Below are positions 13,741 through 25,769 of a stretch of 64,000 nt of DNA, one piece after another. Under the pieces are notes generated by a model. It did no database searches and was not told the origin of the DNA. It worked only from the letters and a program-made list of their open reading frames with translations. A program made the position numbers and the translations under genes. The stretch is from Diabrotica undecimpunctata (Eukaryota; Arthropoda; Insecta; Coleoptera; Chrysomelidae). The stretch is taken from NCBI RefSeq assembly GCF_040954645.1, contig NC_092806.1, positions 23,089,644 through 23,153,643 on the forward strand, given 5' to 3'. The first letter of the stretch is position 1. Each line of letters opens with the position of its first letter.

Positions 13741-14788
13741 AATCTTTGCTTCTTCTTCTTCTTCTTCTTTTTATATAGATATGACTCTGTCTGTTTTTCA
13801 ATGTGCCTCCAGTAAGTTGTCATTCCATCGTTTGCGTGGTGTTCCTACTGATCGTCCTCTTATTGGAGAACCGTCTCTTGCCGTCTTCACTACTCTATTT
13901 GTTGTCATTCGGCTTATAAGATCGTTCCATTCTACTCTTCTATTTCTTACCCAGTTTTTGATGTTCTCCACCTTGCATCTATGTCGTATATCTGTACTTC
14001 TAGCTCTGTCCCATAGTGTCTTACCATCAATTTCATCTCTGCTGTTTCTAACATCCTTTTTGTTCTCTCTGTGTCAGGTCTTGTTTCTGCCACGTATGTC
14101 ATTATTGGTCTGATGACTGTTTTGTAAATTCTGCCTTTCGTTTCTTTCCCGATATTTTTATTTTTCCACATTGTTTCGTTTAGGCAGCCTGCGGCTCTGT
14201 CTGCTCTATTCACTTGATCGTTCACTTTGGTTTCGAGCTTTCCGTAGCTAGATAATGTGATGCCTAGATATTTAAACTCCATCACTTGTTCTATTATCTG
14301 ACCATCCAGCTCCAATTTACATCTTAGTAAATTTGCTGTTATAACCATGCATTTTGTCTTTGTTGAAGAAATTAACATGTTAAATTTTCTGGCGGTTATA
14401 TTAAATTGGTGCAGCACACGTTGTAAATCATATTCACTTTGAGAGAGTAGTATTGCGTCGTCTGCTAAGCGGAATATTTTAAGTTGTTTTTCTCCCATTT
14501 GGTATCCTTTTTTAGTTCTTACTTTTTTTATTATTTCGTCCATAATCAGGTTGAATAATAGAGGACAGGGAATCTCCCTGTCTTATCCCATTGCCAGCTT
14601 CAATAGGGTCGGTTAGTTCTTCTTCTACTTTTACTTTTATTGTGTTGCTTTGGTAGATATTTTCGATCGTTTTGATTATTCCTAGAGGTATGTCTCTTGC
14701 AATCAGTAGGTGGATAACGTCTTTTAATTTGACCCGGTCAAATGCCTTTTTAACGTCCACGAAACATAGATATGCTGGTTTGTTGTAT
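13741..14788 (-). mobile_element. LINE family B fragment, 5'-truncated
   Basis: Minus-strand LINE starting inside the RT (YLCFVDVKKAFDRVKLKDVI, near 14780) and ending in a (GAA)n tail at 13741-13770. Its sequence next to the tail matches the copy at 23.6-24.0 kb (GGCACATTGAAAAACAGACA). It sits between two divergent direct repeats. Confidence 0.85.
13947..14760 (-). pseudogene. LINE family B reverse transcriptase and C-terminus
   Basis: Two overlapping frames of one RT. 14512-14760 carries VKKAFDRVKLKDVI and GNGIRQGDSLS. 13947-14543 carries the palm end, FKYLGITLSSYG, RPIMTYVAETRPDTERTKRM and the tail. The frame breaks near 14560. The active site reads LADD (14457-14468) where the family has YADD, so the residue before Ala-Asp-Asp is altered. 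The stop near 13947 is followed by more C-terminal sequence (MTTNRVVKTARDGSPI) down to about 13790. Confidence 0.85.
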
Positions 14789-14949
14789 TCTTATGACTAC
14801 TCTTGCAAAATACTTATTTTTTCATTAGACGAAACAATCTGAAATTTTAACATACGATCTCGTCGTTGCACTTCATTCTCTATTTATAGAATTGCTGTCT
14901 GCTATAAACTTTATATTTATTTTGTTTTAACTTGATTTGAATTGATTTA

Positions 14950-15116
14950 ATTATTTATTTAAACACATAAGTAATTACATAAAAAAAAATTTAAGACCGA
15001 TATAATTATTAAATTATCATGTGTTTTTTGACAGGTATCTTATAGTTGTCTAATAAATTAAAGTAAAATTTTATTCTTATTAGAGAGTACCATATACAGA
15101 ACTTCCAAAAAACATG
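14950..15116 (+). repeat. Direct repeat, right copy, flanking LINE B
   Basis: Second copy of the repeat at 13573-13738. Similarity ends at about AACTTCCAAAAAACA, close to the point where the left copy meets the LINE tail. Confidence 0.8.
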
Positions 15117-15399
15117 ACAACTTAGTCATTTTTAATTTTAATTCTATGATACAGAGGTCACTTAAGATTGACATATTCTTGCACAGCTGTTTCTCTCTTT
15201 TCAACAAGGCAGCCATTGATATAACAAGCTTTTTTTTAATACAACTTTTTAAGGGTGTCAGTCACAGCCTATAACATATATTTTTTATTGTGTTTTGTGT
15301 TGACAATAACTCTTCCAAGAGGTATTTATAACATCCTATCAGACGGAAATGTTTTGATATTTGTAATTATAAAAAATTCTCTTAAAGTATATTTCTTTA

Positions 15400-16862
15400 G
15401 AAACAGTAAGAGAAATAAAAGAACAACACCTAAAAAAATATACAGAGAAACGGAAATTGTGGATGACTGATGAAAAAATTGAACTTATGGATCAAAGAAA
15501 AAAAACAAAGAAAATCTCCAAGAATATAAGAGAATACATACAAACGTCAGAAGAAAGATAAGAGAAGGCCAAAGAGAAACAAAAAATAAAACAATGTCAA
15601 GAAATAGAGAGATATAGATAACTTATTCTGAAATAACTGAATAGCTGGAAAGTTCCCAAAACGTAACAGTGGAACAATAAGAGATGATGAAGACAATCTT
15701 GCCGTAACCAAAGAAGATGGTAGATGGTAGCTGAAAGAAAGTATGGGAAAAATACTTGGTGAAACTTTTCCACGTCCTTAGAATAATACAAGAACCCACC
15801 ATTAAAGAAAATTCAGGTCCCGAAATCCTACCAGAAGAAATAACGTCAGACAAATGAATAATGGAAAGCACCGGGACTTGACGAGATTCCTGCAGAACTG
15901 CTGAAGCTATTTGATGCAGAACAAATAAAAATAATAACTAAAATATTTATTAAAATATACAAGGCAGAATAAATAAAAATAGAGTGGCTCAAATCGGAGT
16001 TTGTACCATTGTCCAAAAAACCAAAAAATTTTACCGAAGATACGAGGAACAAATTGCGCCTAATCAGTTTGGATTTGTGAACACCGTTGGTACAAGGGAA
16101 GCTTTATTTAGCGTGCAGATATTGTTTTAGAAATGTAGAAATGTCAGCTGTGATGATTTTTCATGCCTGATTGACTAGAGGTTGTACAGTACTGAGAGTC
16201 AGGTATGAACAAATGCTGGAAGTGCTGAAGAAGATAGGGATTGACGAAAGAGAGCTAAAAATAATAGCTACCTTGTATTGGAATCAATCAGCAGTTCTCC
16301 GAATAGATGGAGAATATACAGATAAGGTCAAAATCTTAAGGAGACTAAGACAGAAGTGCATAATTTCACCACTGATATTCAATCTGTACTCGGAGTACAT
16401 TTTTGAAACGGCTTTAAAAGATATTGATGAAGGCATCTCAATAAATGGAGTCAAGCTCAATAAACTACGGTATGCAGATGATACAATTGTGTTTTCCAAT
16501 ACCATAGAAGGGCTGCAAAACTTAATGAACAAAATAACGGGAACAAGTAGAAGATGTATGGACTGGATATAAACACCAGCACAACCAAGCCAATGATCAT
16601 CAGCGAGGAAAAATAACTGGAGCAAATCTGTATGTGAACCAAATGAGAATTGAACGTGTCTCAGAGTGCAACTACTTGGAAACTATAATCAATGAGTAAC
16701 GGCACAATACCCAAGAGATTAAATGTCTCATCAGAAAAGCAAAAAGTGCATTCTTGACTATGAGCTCTGTGTTTAAGAGTATAGAAACAAAAAACTTCAG
16801 GCTTTTGAGCTATGGTTATACAGAATGATCCTGAAGATACCATGGACAACCTTTAAATTTTT
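15400..16862 (+). pseudogene. LINE family A, linker and RT, heavily decayed
   Basis: The linker reads KLWMTDEKIELMDQR near 15452. It is followed by KAPGLDEIPAELLKLFD (about 15866) and, in other frames, NQFGFVNTVGTREALF (about 16060). The open piece 16171-16572 carries EQMLEVLKKIGIDERELK, then LYWNQSAVLRIDGEYT, and LRYADDTIVFSN with YADD at 16471-16482. A C-terminal scrap with AFELWLYRMILK-like sequence ends near 16855 in a poly-T stretch. Many frameshifts are present. The RQ-GC motif reads RQKCIISP, so the usual Gly is Lys. Confidence 0.8.
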
Positions 16863-18119
16863 TTTTTTTAACAAGGTTAAATTGATTTGTAATTATTTAA
16901 ATCATTTCATGAGAGATATATGTAAAGCAAAGATTTATTATGTCCGTGTTTATACTATTATCGTTATCATTCACTATCCTCCATTGTTTGATCTTTGATC
17001 TTTTAGTAGGATACCCATTGTCGATACGAAACAAAATTTTGTAAAATAATTTAATTAAATGTGGTTGAAAAAACAAACGTTAAAAGTTCGGGTAGATCAA
17101 ACGCCTCTCTGGAAATCAATCTCTTTATTCGTTCTCGCGATTTTCATTACTTAAGAGTTTTCAGGAGTTTCTCGGATTCCTGAAAGTAACAGACTCGCCG
17201 TGAGGGTGTAAAATGATTTTAAATGGCCCTATTAGAAACACATGCAGATGTTTTACGACAAGATATCTCTGGCATAATGATCGAGTTCGTGAAATATTTA
17301 AGTTTTAAACAGGAAATTTAAAAATATTGCAATGTGGGAACGATAAATTCGAATGTATAAAGCAAATAAAATACTAGGTAAGTAATTTCTTATCGGACAC
17401 GGCTAGAAGATTTTTATGCGCCAAAGAAAGAAAAGAGGAAACAATAAAATATTGAAGTGGGTCAAATCAACAAAAGGAATATTAAATCGTACAGAACTAC
17501 ATCAAAACAAGGTATATTAAAATATATACGAGTACATTAGCCTGTATTTTCTTATGATGTACATAATTTTAAATTTGCTATTACGCTTTGGAATAAATAA
17601 GCTCAAAATTTAAATGTTATTACGAAATAGCCTTATACAAATAATACAAAAGGGTTTTTAAATGCTAGTCTTCTAATAGAGATTTCGAAGTTTACCGATT
17701 TTTAGCGGATATACTGTTGAATTTCCATCTGTAAATTTCACAGTCATTTATTACCCTTGTTTTTTAAAGTGAATACTTCTTATCGCTCGGTATGATATTT
17801 TGTGTAGTCACGCCATGTTCTTTTTTTATTAAATTACCATGGATAGACAACACCACTACAGGTAAATATAGATAAAATTATTTTATCAAAGTGTTCTGTT
17901 CTGTTTTGGCAACTTCGGCGCGCTTTGTGCATTTTATGGTCACCATAGTTGTCTCACCGAGAATACTATTCACAGTGTGGTGAATAAATTTGGGTCCAGT
18001 GGTTCAAGTAAACAATCTTACAACACCTGTAAGTAGACAAAACGCAAGCATAACTTTGCTAATTTTGCATTGCAATTTGGTTGTATGATTGATTATCTCA
18101 ATAAACAAAATTGTTTAAT
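16863..18119. other. No recognisable gene
   Basis: Intergenic AT-rich DNA with no convincing open frame or repeat. The 5' part of the mariner relic may begin within the last 200 bp, but I cannot align it. Confidence 0.45.
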
Positions 18120-18790
18120 TTGGAATGATACCCACTCAGAGAAGATCCAAGGTATCCAAGATTGACAAAGAAGATAATTAGGTCATCACGCGTACGTTGT
18201 TTCGTTACCGTCGACCGAAACATGGGTCCACTGGTATACACCAGAGACCACGGAACAGTAGAAACACTGGATAGCATCCGGCGAACGTGCTCCAACGAAG
18301 TGAAGATAGTCCTAAAGAGATGCAAATGTGATGACCACCATTTTCTGGTATTCACAAGGGATAATCTACATCGACTACCTGAAGAAGGTACGGTCACAGG
18401 GCCCCACTACGATAGTAGGCTAATTCGACGCCGAATTACAAAAAAAACGACCCCATTTGGCAAATAAAAAAGTATTCTTCCACCATGACATCGCACCGGC
18501 TCATAACTCCACCTTCGCCATGGCGAAATTGGTCAAATTGAGCTACGAACTGTTGCCCCATTCACCGTATTCTCCAGATTTGACCCCATGCGACTTTTTT
18601 TTGTTTTCAAACTTGAAAGGGGCACTCGTCGTGCTGAAATTTAAGTCGAATGAGGAGGTCATCATCGAAAAAACGTATTTTTCAGACGGGTTTAAGTAGT
18701 TGGAACATCACTGGGTCAAGTGTATCGAGCCAAAAGGAGACTATGTTCAAAATTTTTGTTTTTCTTTTGTAGGGTGGATACTTATCGGAC
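18120..18790 (+). pseudogene. mariner (DD34D) transposase relic
   Basis: Cut-and-paste transposase of the mariner family. Fragments in shifting frames give an equivalent of TVDETW altered to VTVDRNM (about 18205), FWYSQGIIYIDYL (about 18340) and KKRPHLANKK (about 18445). A good frame then runs from 18457 to 18699 with FFHHDIAPAH, LPHSPYSPDLTPCDFFLF and a terminal CIEPKGDYVQ block. The second and third catalytic Asp are separated by 34 residues, the mariner signature. The first catalytic region is degraded. CTTATCGGACCGCC just after the coding end (18781-18794) looks like an outer mariner TIR. I did not find its partner. Confidence 0.8.
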
Positions 18791-18799
18791 CGCCGTGAT

Positions 18800-20219
18800 A
18801 CATTTATCTATTCACTTCAATATCAACATTCACATCAACTTGGAAACAGGCACACTGTATTTGTAATGCAATATGTATTGTTTCATGGATATGATGATAA
18901 GCTTTTTCGTTATCTTGAAAACAAGTAGGAGATAAAATCTAAATAAAGTAAACTAGCTTCCTTAGTTCGTTTAAAAAACGTAATTATTATTTTTTTAGAT
19001 AACCTATGGAATTAATTCCTTTACTACAGCTTTGTTTTTTTTTTGTAGTTTTATATTTGTAATTGTTGTTACTTAAAAATATAAACAACATTTCCATTGC
19101 AACATTGACATTTTAAAGTCTAAAGTTACTTTCAAAATAATCAAAAATATTAAGCATGTAGTAATTACGACATGATTTCCGGTACGAGCAATATTCAATA
19201 ACCTTTACAATAAATTCTCGAATAAGGTTAAGGTAATTTCAAGCAATAATTAGCTTTCGTTTCATGTTCGATATCGACAACTTTTTTAATTAAAAGTTTT
19301 GGATTAGGAGAAAAACTTTGTCGGAGAGTCGGTAATTAAATTGTCATTTTAATAAAAACACCTTATATTAAAATTCTTGCGTGACTGAAGCTGATTTTTT
19401 TCTGAGAAAATTGATTGAGAAATCCAATCCAATATCACCACCGTAATGTAAAAGTTAGAAAGTAAATTGTGAGGCGTTTGTTAAGTTTGGGAGTCCCCTG
19501 ACCAATTATTATAAAAACATAAAAGTATTGATATTATTGAAAGTAAACATGCTATTTTCTTTATATACCTTTTTTCCTTATCTAATCGTTCTTTTTGTAT
19601 ATTAAGGAGTTTGAGCTTGAAAATAACTTAACGTATTTTTAACTGAAACTGTGGATAATTCGAATTAAAAATATTATGTAAGAGTGAACACTTACCCCAA
19701 ATTTGTGAGTTTCTCGATCATAACTTAATTACGTCTAATTGCATATTGATATACAAACAACAACTGGCAACTGAGAACTAAAATTGGATTGTGGCTTTTT
19801 TGTAAGTTCACTCTGAGCTAAATAATTATTGAAAAAGGGAACTGTAGTTTTGTTCGAAATATTTCTTTCCTTAAGAAAATAATAATGCCTTAGCTAGATT
19901 ATGGGTCAAAACTAATACAATTTTGAGAGGGATTATGTGAGTCCCATACTTGAATGAAGTGGTTTAAAAGAAAACGTGTATTCTAACCCCAAACATAATT
20001 TATTAGGGAGTCTTAAATACAAACACTTATACGTATTTGAAGCGATCAAAATTAATAATATTTAGACATAGTTAACTGAAAATACAGGCGCGTCAAAAGA
20101 TTTAAATTTAAAAAGTTCAACATGCTTCACGGTGGCTTCAAGCGCTATTTTCAGTATGTTAGATGTAAAGCTTCTAAACAGCTTATATAATTTATTCTGC
20201 TAATAATCTCACAACACGT
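18800..20219. other. No recognisable gene
   Basis: AT-rich sequence between a mariner relic and a hAT element. I see nothing supportable on either strand. Confidence 0.5.
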
Positions 20220-20240
20220 AAATCAACCAGTGGCGAATCT

Positions 20241-20412
20241 AGAAAGTTTTGTCAGGGGGGGTCATGGGTCTTGAGGGTGATTGTGAACAGGATTTAGATT
20301 TTTGCACCTTTTAGTGGCTGATCCCCAGAAATTTTTTGTCAGAGCGGTCATGGGTCTTGAGGGTGATTTTGATATAGGATTTAAGGATTTAGATTTTTGC
20401 ACCTTTACGATT
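20241..20412. repeat. Two-copy tandem duplication, period about 86 bp
   Basis: GTCATGGGTCTTGAGGGTGA occurs at 20261 and again at 20347, with matching sequence around it up to AGATTTTTGCACCTTT. It lies in the terminal region of the hAT element. Subterminal repeats are common transposase-binding regions, but a simple duplication is equally likely. Confidence 0.85.
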
Positions 20413-20879
20413 GATATGATGTGTGCCTCATGTAAAGGAACCATTTTCTCAATAATTATTTTAAACGATATATTAAACCAATGAGGAGTTATTAAAACCC
20501 AAATACCCTACGGGTGCAAAGAAGGGTACAACATTAAGGGGTCTTAAATTTAAACAAAAAAAAATAATTTAAACCCACATACTCAGTAAAATCAAGTGTA
20601 CAAGACTATTAAACCAAAGGAATGTTATTAAAATATAAATACTGAAAAATCAAGGACTGTCAATTTAAACTAGGTATTTTAAAGACAATTCATTTAAACC
20701 CACCTATCTTATAGCTACAAACCAAGAACAAACCAAGGATAAATAAGTATAAGCCAAAGTTAAGTAATTTAAATGCAATAACTCAATGTAAGTGTTACCA
20801 TTAATGAATGTATTTAACATTCCTAATAAACTCTTATCTTATTTAATAAATAAAATCTTATCGTTGGATATCCGATATC

Positions 20880-21320
20880 AATTTGTAACAACATTCATTT
20901 GTATTGCTATACGGAGTGGAAACATGGACTCTCGGAATTACAAGTACGAGGCGCATAGAAGCCTTTGAAATGTGTGTTTTTCGAAGAATGCTGAAGATTT
21001 TGTGGACAGAGCACGTGACCAATAACGAAGTGCTGAGAAGAATGAGGACTGAGAGAGAACTCCTAAATATTGTAAACAACAGGAAAACGAGTTATCTAGG
21101 ACATATTCACAGAGAAGAAAAATATAACTTTCTACGACTCATAATGGAAGGGAAAGTAGAAGAAAAAAGAGGTCCAGGAAGAAAAAAATGCTCCTGGCTG
21201 AAGAATGTAAGAGACTGGACAGGCATGGACACATATTCGATACTAGGAACAGCTCAAGAGCTGTTCTAAGAGAGCAATTTGCTGTAGTTATAGCCACCCT
21301 TCGGTAATGAAGAAAAAACC
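20880..21320 (+). pseudogene. LINE family A C-terminal fragment nested in the hAT element
   Basis: Open from 20904 to 21269. It reads LLYGVETWTL, IEAFEMCVFRRMLKILWT, SYLGHIHREEKYNFLRLIM, KRGPGRKKCSWLKNVRDW and an end like the copies at 5.9 and 39.3 kb. This is the C-terminal domain after the RT; the RT itself is absent. Transcription would oppose the hAT transposase. No TSD is clear at its edges. Confidence 0.85.
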
Positions 21321-21415
21321 TTAAGAATAAGTTTAAACAGCATTTTATTTAAATTAATTTATTCAACAAAAAACATAATATAATTAAGGAATAGTTATTT
21401 CTTTAATTAGGCATA

Positions 21416-22200
21416 TTAGGCTATAAGTGCACAAATCGTCAGCAACAGCTGGCAACGAGTGGTAAATAAAAGTTCAGTGATTAAAAATACTATAAGAAAA
21501 GTAAATATATAAGTTATATTTCTAAGCCAAGTCTTTGGACGCTTAAGCGTAGAACGCTCTGTTGTTGCTGCACTGACTAGCAGTGTAATTAATATTTGCC
21601 GAAATATTCTGATATTTGGATACATATGAATATCGCAGTTTTCTAATACTTCTAAAATAGAATCAGGAAGTTTTTAAATATTTTGCACGACTCTTTTCCT
21701 TTTTTGAACCCGCAGTGAAAACCCTTGTTCTACTGTAGAATGTGCAGTAAGTAGTTGGTCCAATAATATCCTGGAAGGTGGAAGTTAAGATATTGTCTAA
21801 AAGGGGTAAATAAATAGATCATCAGAAATATTCTTCGCAAGAGTTAGAAGATTGGTTTTGACGACAGGTTTGACGAGAAACTATACGAGGCATCTTCAAT
21901 TTAATGTCTAATTGTTCAGCTATTTGTTTACTTCATAGTAAAGTTTGCTAAAAACAGATTCAGCATTTAATCTTTTATTTTGAAGAATACATTTAGTGTT
22001 CTCTATGGCTTCAGTAGCCTACTTAAAATCTAATTTTGGTGACTGAAGACGACGACGACTAAGTGATACAGTTGTACCTAAAACATCACTAAGACAAACT
22101 ACTGTTTCACAGTTTCACAAATACCTTGGACAGCAGGCACCAGTTCCTTTATTTGTATTCACTAACGTATCAGACAGAGCTAATGCAACAACAATATTCA
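21416..22200 (-). pseudogene. hAT transposase relic (ZMYM1/52-kDa-repressor type)
   Basis: Minus-strand pieces in order: a segment with SDVLGTTVSLSRRRLQSPKL (about 22100-22040); QIAEQLDIKLKMPRIVSRQ and TCRQNQSSNSCEEYF (about 21930-21830); and the C-terminal dimerisation block. The last reads YPNIRIFRQILITLLVS and then TTERSTLKRPKTWLRN (21416-21625). MPRIVSRQ plus the TTERS-TLKR-KTWLRN block is characteristic of this hAT transposase group and the domesticated genes derived from it. Stops and frameshifts separate the pieces. The N-terminal zinc finger and first Asp are not visible. Confidence 0.75.
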
Positions 22201-22679
22201 CTTTGATATTTATTATAGATAAATAGTCTCAATAATTATAATACATATTCAAATTACAAACAACCAATTCGTAGACAAAACTGAAGATAAGAAATACCTA
22301 ATAAAAAATAAAAATGTGCTGATTTCATGCGAAAAATCATGTCAGATAATCGAACGATTTTCTGGCACTCAAATGACGAATTGTCAAAATTTGAAAATCG
22401 CGTAACTCTGAATTCGCAGAAGTCAGGTTGTTAATCGAGGTATTACTGTATTCATAATTGTTGATTTTTTTAAAGAGCAATTTAAAAAGGCTTCCGTATA
22501 ATTCTACACTTACCCCTACAATAAATGAGTTTAAATCATTTCAACTCTTGACTTCCTACTTTTAGGGTTGATGGGTTTTAAATTATTTTTTTAGGATTAT
22601 TTGATTGACATTTAATTTTGTTTTGGGGGTGGTCATGACCCCCGTGACCCCTCCCCTTGGATCCGCCACTGAAATCAAC

Positions 22680-24175
22680 GGAGAGTCGGTAAACTTTTTT
22701 TGCGGACATGGGAGAACAAATAGCTATGCCTGTCTGTTGAATGCGCTCAAAAACATGAAAGTTTTTCTTACAGCGGCCTTGTTTTTGGTGAATTTTGGGA
22801 ATTGTATGACGTCCTTGCTTAGTAAAGCAGACAAATTGATCATGCTTGGTGATTTTAATATGAATTTTAAAATTAAACCAGACCCTTCTTTTGACATTCA
22901 AAATTTATTAACATCTTTTGATCTAAAAGTAACTAAAGTAAAAGTCTAAAAGTATAAAAGTAGAATCACATTCTAGTCCAGTAGTTGCATCTACGACATT
23001 ATGACAAATTTTTCTAAAAATATCTACAGAGCGGGCGTATTTGTACCTTGTTTTTCTGACTATCAAGCTTAATTTTTATTTATTGATTCTGAGCATAAAG
23101 TTGTTGATACTAATCATTTCAACGTTTTATTACTACTTCTCGTTTACAGAAGCTTAAACGTGTGCTAGCTGGTACAAAGATGGACTTTTTCTATGATAGT
23201 AATAATGAACCTGATTTTTTGACAGTCTTTCTTACCGAAACTTATAACAACTTAATAATAAAGCATTTTCCACTAAGAAAAAGGACGACAAACTGCTGAA
23301 GAAACACCCATGCAATGGTTTAATAATAAATTAGGGTCTTACATATCTAATATTTCCCTTATTAAAGACATTGCAGATGCCACTAAGGATCCCTATTTAT
23401 TCAAAGTATATAAATAGCAAAAATTTGAATATAATCAATAATTACACATTGCTAAAAAGTCAGCCTACTGTGATTTTATTACTAATTTTAGCAATAAATC
23501 TAGAGACTCCTGGAAAATAGTAAATTTCGAAAGAAACAACACAAGATCCAGTTCGGTACAACCTGATCTACCTCCACACGAAATAAATTAATTTTTTATT
23601 ACAATTTCAGAAAATTGGAGGAATAAAAATATCGGGAAAGAAACGAAAGGCAGAATTTACAAAACAGTCATCAGACCAATAATGAGATACGCGGCAGAAA
23701 CAAGACCTGACACAGAGAGAACAAAAAGGATGTTAGAAACAGCAGAGATGAAAACACTTAGAAAAGTTGATGGTAAGACACTATGGGACAGAGCTAGAAG
23801 TACAGATATATGACATAGATGCAAGGTGGAGAACATCAAAAACTGGGTAAGAAATAGAAGAGTAGAATGGAACAATCATATAAGCCGAATGACAACAAAT
23901 AGAGTAGTAAAGACGGCAAGAGACGGTTCCCCAATAGGAAGACGATCAGTAGGAAGACCACGCAAACGATGGAATGACAACTTACTGGAGGCACATTGAA
24001 AAACAGACAGTCATGTCTATATAAAAAGAAGAAGAAGAATTTCAGAAAATATAAGTACATCTCTTCCCACTGCTGATGTCGATGTTCTCTTCAATTATAG
24101 AAATTACCCTTCTCCGAGAAAGTCCTTTTTCGATGTCCGAGAAAATGTTTTAAAATTTATATTTCAGATTCGTAG
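22680..24175 (+). pseudogene. CR1/jockey-type LINE endonuclease and linker, interrupted
   Basis: Pieces of an endonuclease-RT protein. KADKLIMLGDFNMNFKI (about 22827-22875) contains the GDFN endonuclease motif. FPLRKRTT follows near 23270, and linker text continues to about 23610 (QWFNNKLGSYISNISLIK, SAYCDFITNFSNKS, SRDSWKIVNF). The frame resumes after a nested LINE B as ISENISTSLPTADVDVLFN and NYPSPRKSFFDVREN, fading after about 24175. No RT core remains. The hAT element at 20.2-22.7 kb lies immediately upstream. Confidence 0.7.
23616..24037 (+). mobile_element. LINE family B 3' fragment, 13-bp TSD
   Basis: Identical 13-bp copies of AATTTCAGAAAAT flank it (23603-23615 and 24038-24050). It encodes only the C-terminal domain: KETKGRIYKTVIRPIM, then AAETRPDTERTKRMLET, then WNNHISRMTTNRVVKT and GRRSVGRPRKRWNDN. 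It ends in a GAAGAAGAAG tail. Removing it together with one TSD copy joins ISEN to ISTSLP in frame in the host LINE. Confidence 0.9.
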
Positions 24176-24179
24176 CTGG

Positions 24180-25110
24180 CGCTAAAAATAAACTTGTTTA
24201 TGCGTTATAGTTTATTCCTAACATTGGTATTTGTATAATAATAAAACCATCATTTTCGTTTATAGAAAACTTTAAAATCGCAAACGCATCCACAGTCGAG
24301 TGAACGTGCATTGTAGTCTATGACTTATCCTAGTTACTGTCGTCAGAAGCATGTATTATGTGATAGTTCAACCAAGAGAAAATGTAGAATGATCTGAACT
24401 TGACAAAATATTCTGCTAGTTTATAAAACTCTTTCAAACCGCCACTCTCTGTGAGATTCGATATTTCCGCAGTTTGCGTACTATCTGCAAATTCGCACTT
24501 TCTACATAGGGGAGTTATTAGGGTAACAGCATTCGGGGTACGGTATTATTGTAAAATACAATTTGCGGAACTGTCAGTATGTTAAATTACAGTCCTTTAT
24601 CTTTTTATTTCTAAGAATGTGTGTTTTTAAGATTAGTCCTTTAGAAAACACTTTTTTTATTGCTTTGTATTTCTAAATTTATTTTGTTTTAAAGCAATTA
24701 CATTTACTTAAAAACCAAGCTACAATTCATACAGTTTAACATGGTAAATAAATCTTAATTTTATTTTATTTTAACAATCATTGTTTTGTGTTAACCCGAC
24801 AGACTAGCGTTTAATTTTTTTCAGTTTTCTATCATTAATTAACTTCTTGTTTCATCGACTAAGGGTTTTTCTTTTTTCCTCCTATAGTCTGAGAATGATA
24901 GGTCTAAGGTTAAATTATTAATTTTCTTCTATTTGTAAATGAAACAAGTACTGAAAGTTCCCCTTTCGAACACCAAGTATTTACTAATGTAAATAAAGTT
25001 ACTAGGTAGTTTAAGGCACTTTGCATGAGATGAATAATACTGTCATTCTTACCTCTAGCTACTATAACTAGATCGCCTGCACAGTTGAGAACCGGAAGTC
25101 CTTCTTTTTT
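24180..25110. other. No recognisable gene
   Basis: AT-rich sequence without motif or repeat that I can support. Confidence 0.45.
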
Positions 25111-25115
25111 GAGCT

Positions 25116-25195
25116 TTGGGCAACACTACACAAGAAGATTCCTAAACTATTTAAAATAGGACGCCGTTTTTAAGAATCCTCTTGGTACTTAGAAA
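25116..25195 (+). repeat. Unclassified interspersed repeat, short copy
   Basis: TGGGCAACACTACACAAGAAG followed by CCTAAACTATTTAAAATAGG, GACGCCG and GAATCCTCTTG matches 41939-42005 closely, in the same orientation. It is the first of three copies of an unnamed repeat in the window. Confidence 0.7.
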
Positions 25196-25555
25196 AACGG
25201 TTTTACTTTCCTAAAAAGGGTGAATTTCAAAAGGGAATATCTTTTTAAAAGAAATAATTTTAAACTCCTGGTTTAAAGAGAAACATTACATATTTATTTT
25301 TATTTTACATAAATAGTTATTACAAATAAAAATATCCAAATTTATCAACAAACCTTGTATTGAGTTTAACCTTCCACCAAACAAAATCTAATAAAACACA
25401 CTTTAAAATTGTGATTATGTACCAAATGACAGAAAAGGATATACTGACTGTCATATGTCATAATGAAATACCAAACTTTTCTGAAATATTAACTATTTAT
25501 CAAAAGTAAATTGTAACCTCGGAAACTTTTTTTGAATGGTACTATAAAGAGGTCA

Positions 25556-25765
25556 CCAATGAAGACACTGCGGACGGCAGCCAGATAGTTGGTGGAGAGC
25601 GAGTCGTGGGTTCGAAACTAGCTTTTGGAACCGGGAATGGGTCCAACGGACGAAATAAGTAAAGATAGGATAAGAGATATTAGAAAAGACACAGAAATAA
25701 ACAACAAGATAGATGGGTAAAATTACCAAAGATACGATAAGATAGAAACAGGGCACCACTTAATT
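25556..25765 (+). repeat. Possible tRNA-derived SINE or tRNA-like relic
   Basis: A local GC-richer patch contains GTGGGTTCGAAACTAG, which fits an RNA polymerase III B box (GWTCRANNC). TAGTTGGTGGAGAGCG upstream could be a poor A box. I find no TSD and no clear tail, so this may be chance. Confidence 0.28.
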
Positions 25766-25769
25766 TTTT

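Larger units (their letters stand above)
20228..22671 (-). mobile_element. hAT transposon with perfect 8-bp TSD
   Basis: The ends are CAGTGGCGAATCTA (from 20228) and, reverse-complemented, CAGTGGCGGATCCA (to 22671). They are flanked by identical 8-bp copies of AAATCAAC at 20220-20227 and 22672-22679, the TSD length of hAT elements. Inside on the minus strand is a ZMYM1/52-kDa-repressor-like hAT transposase relic. A nested LINE A fragment (about 20880-21320) and an 86-bp tandem duplication near the left end are also present. Confidence 0.88.
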
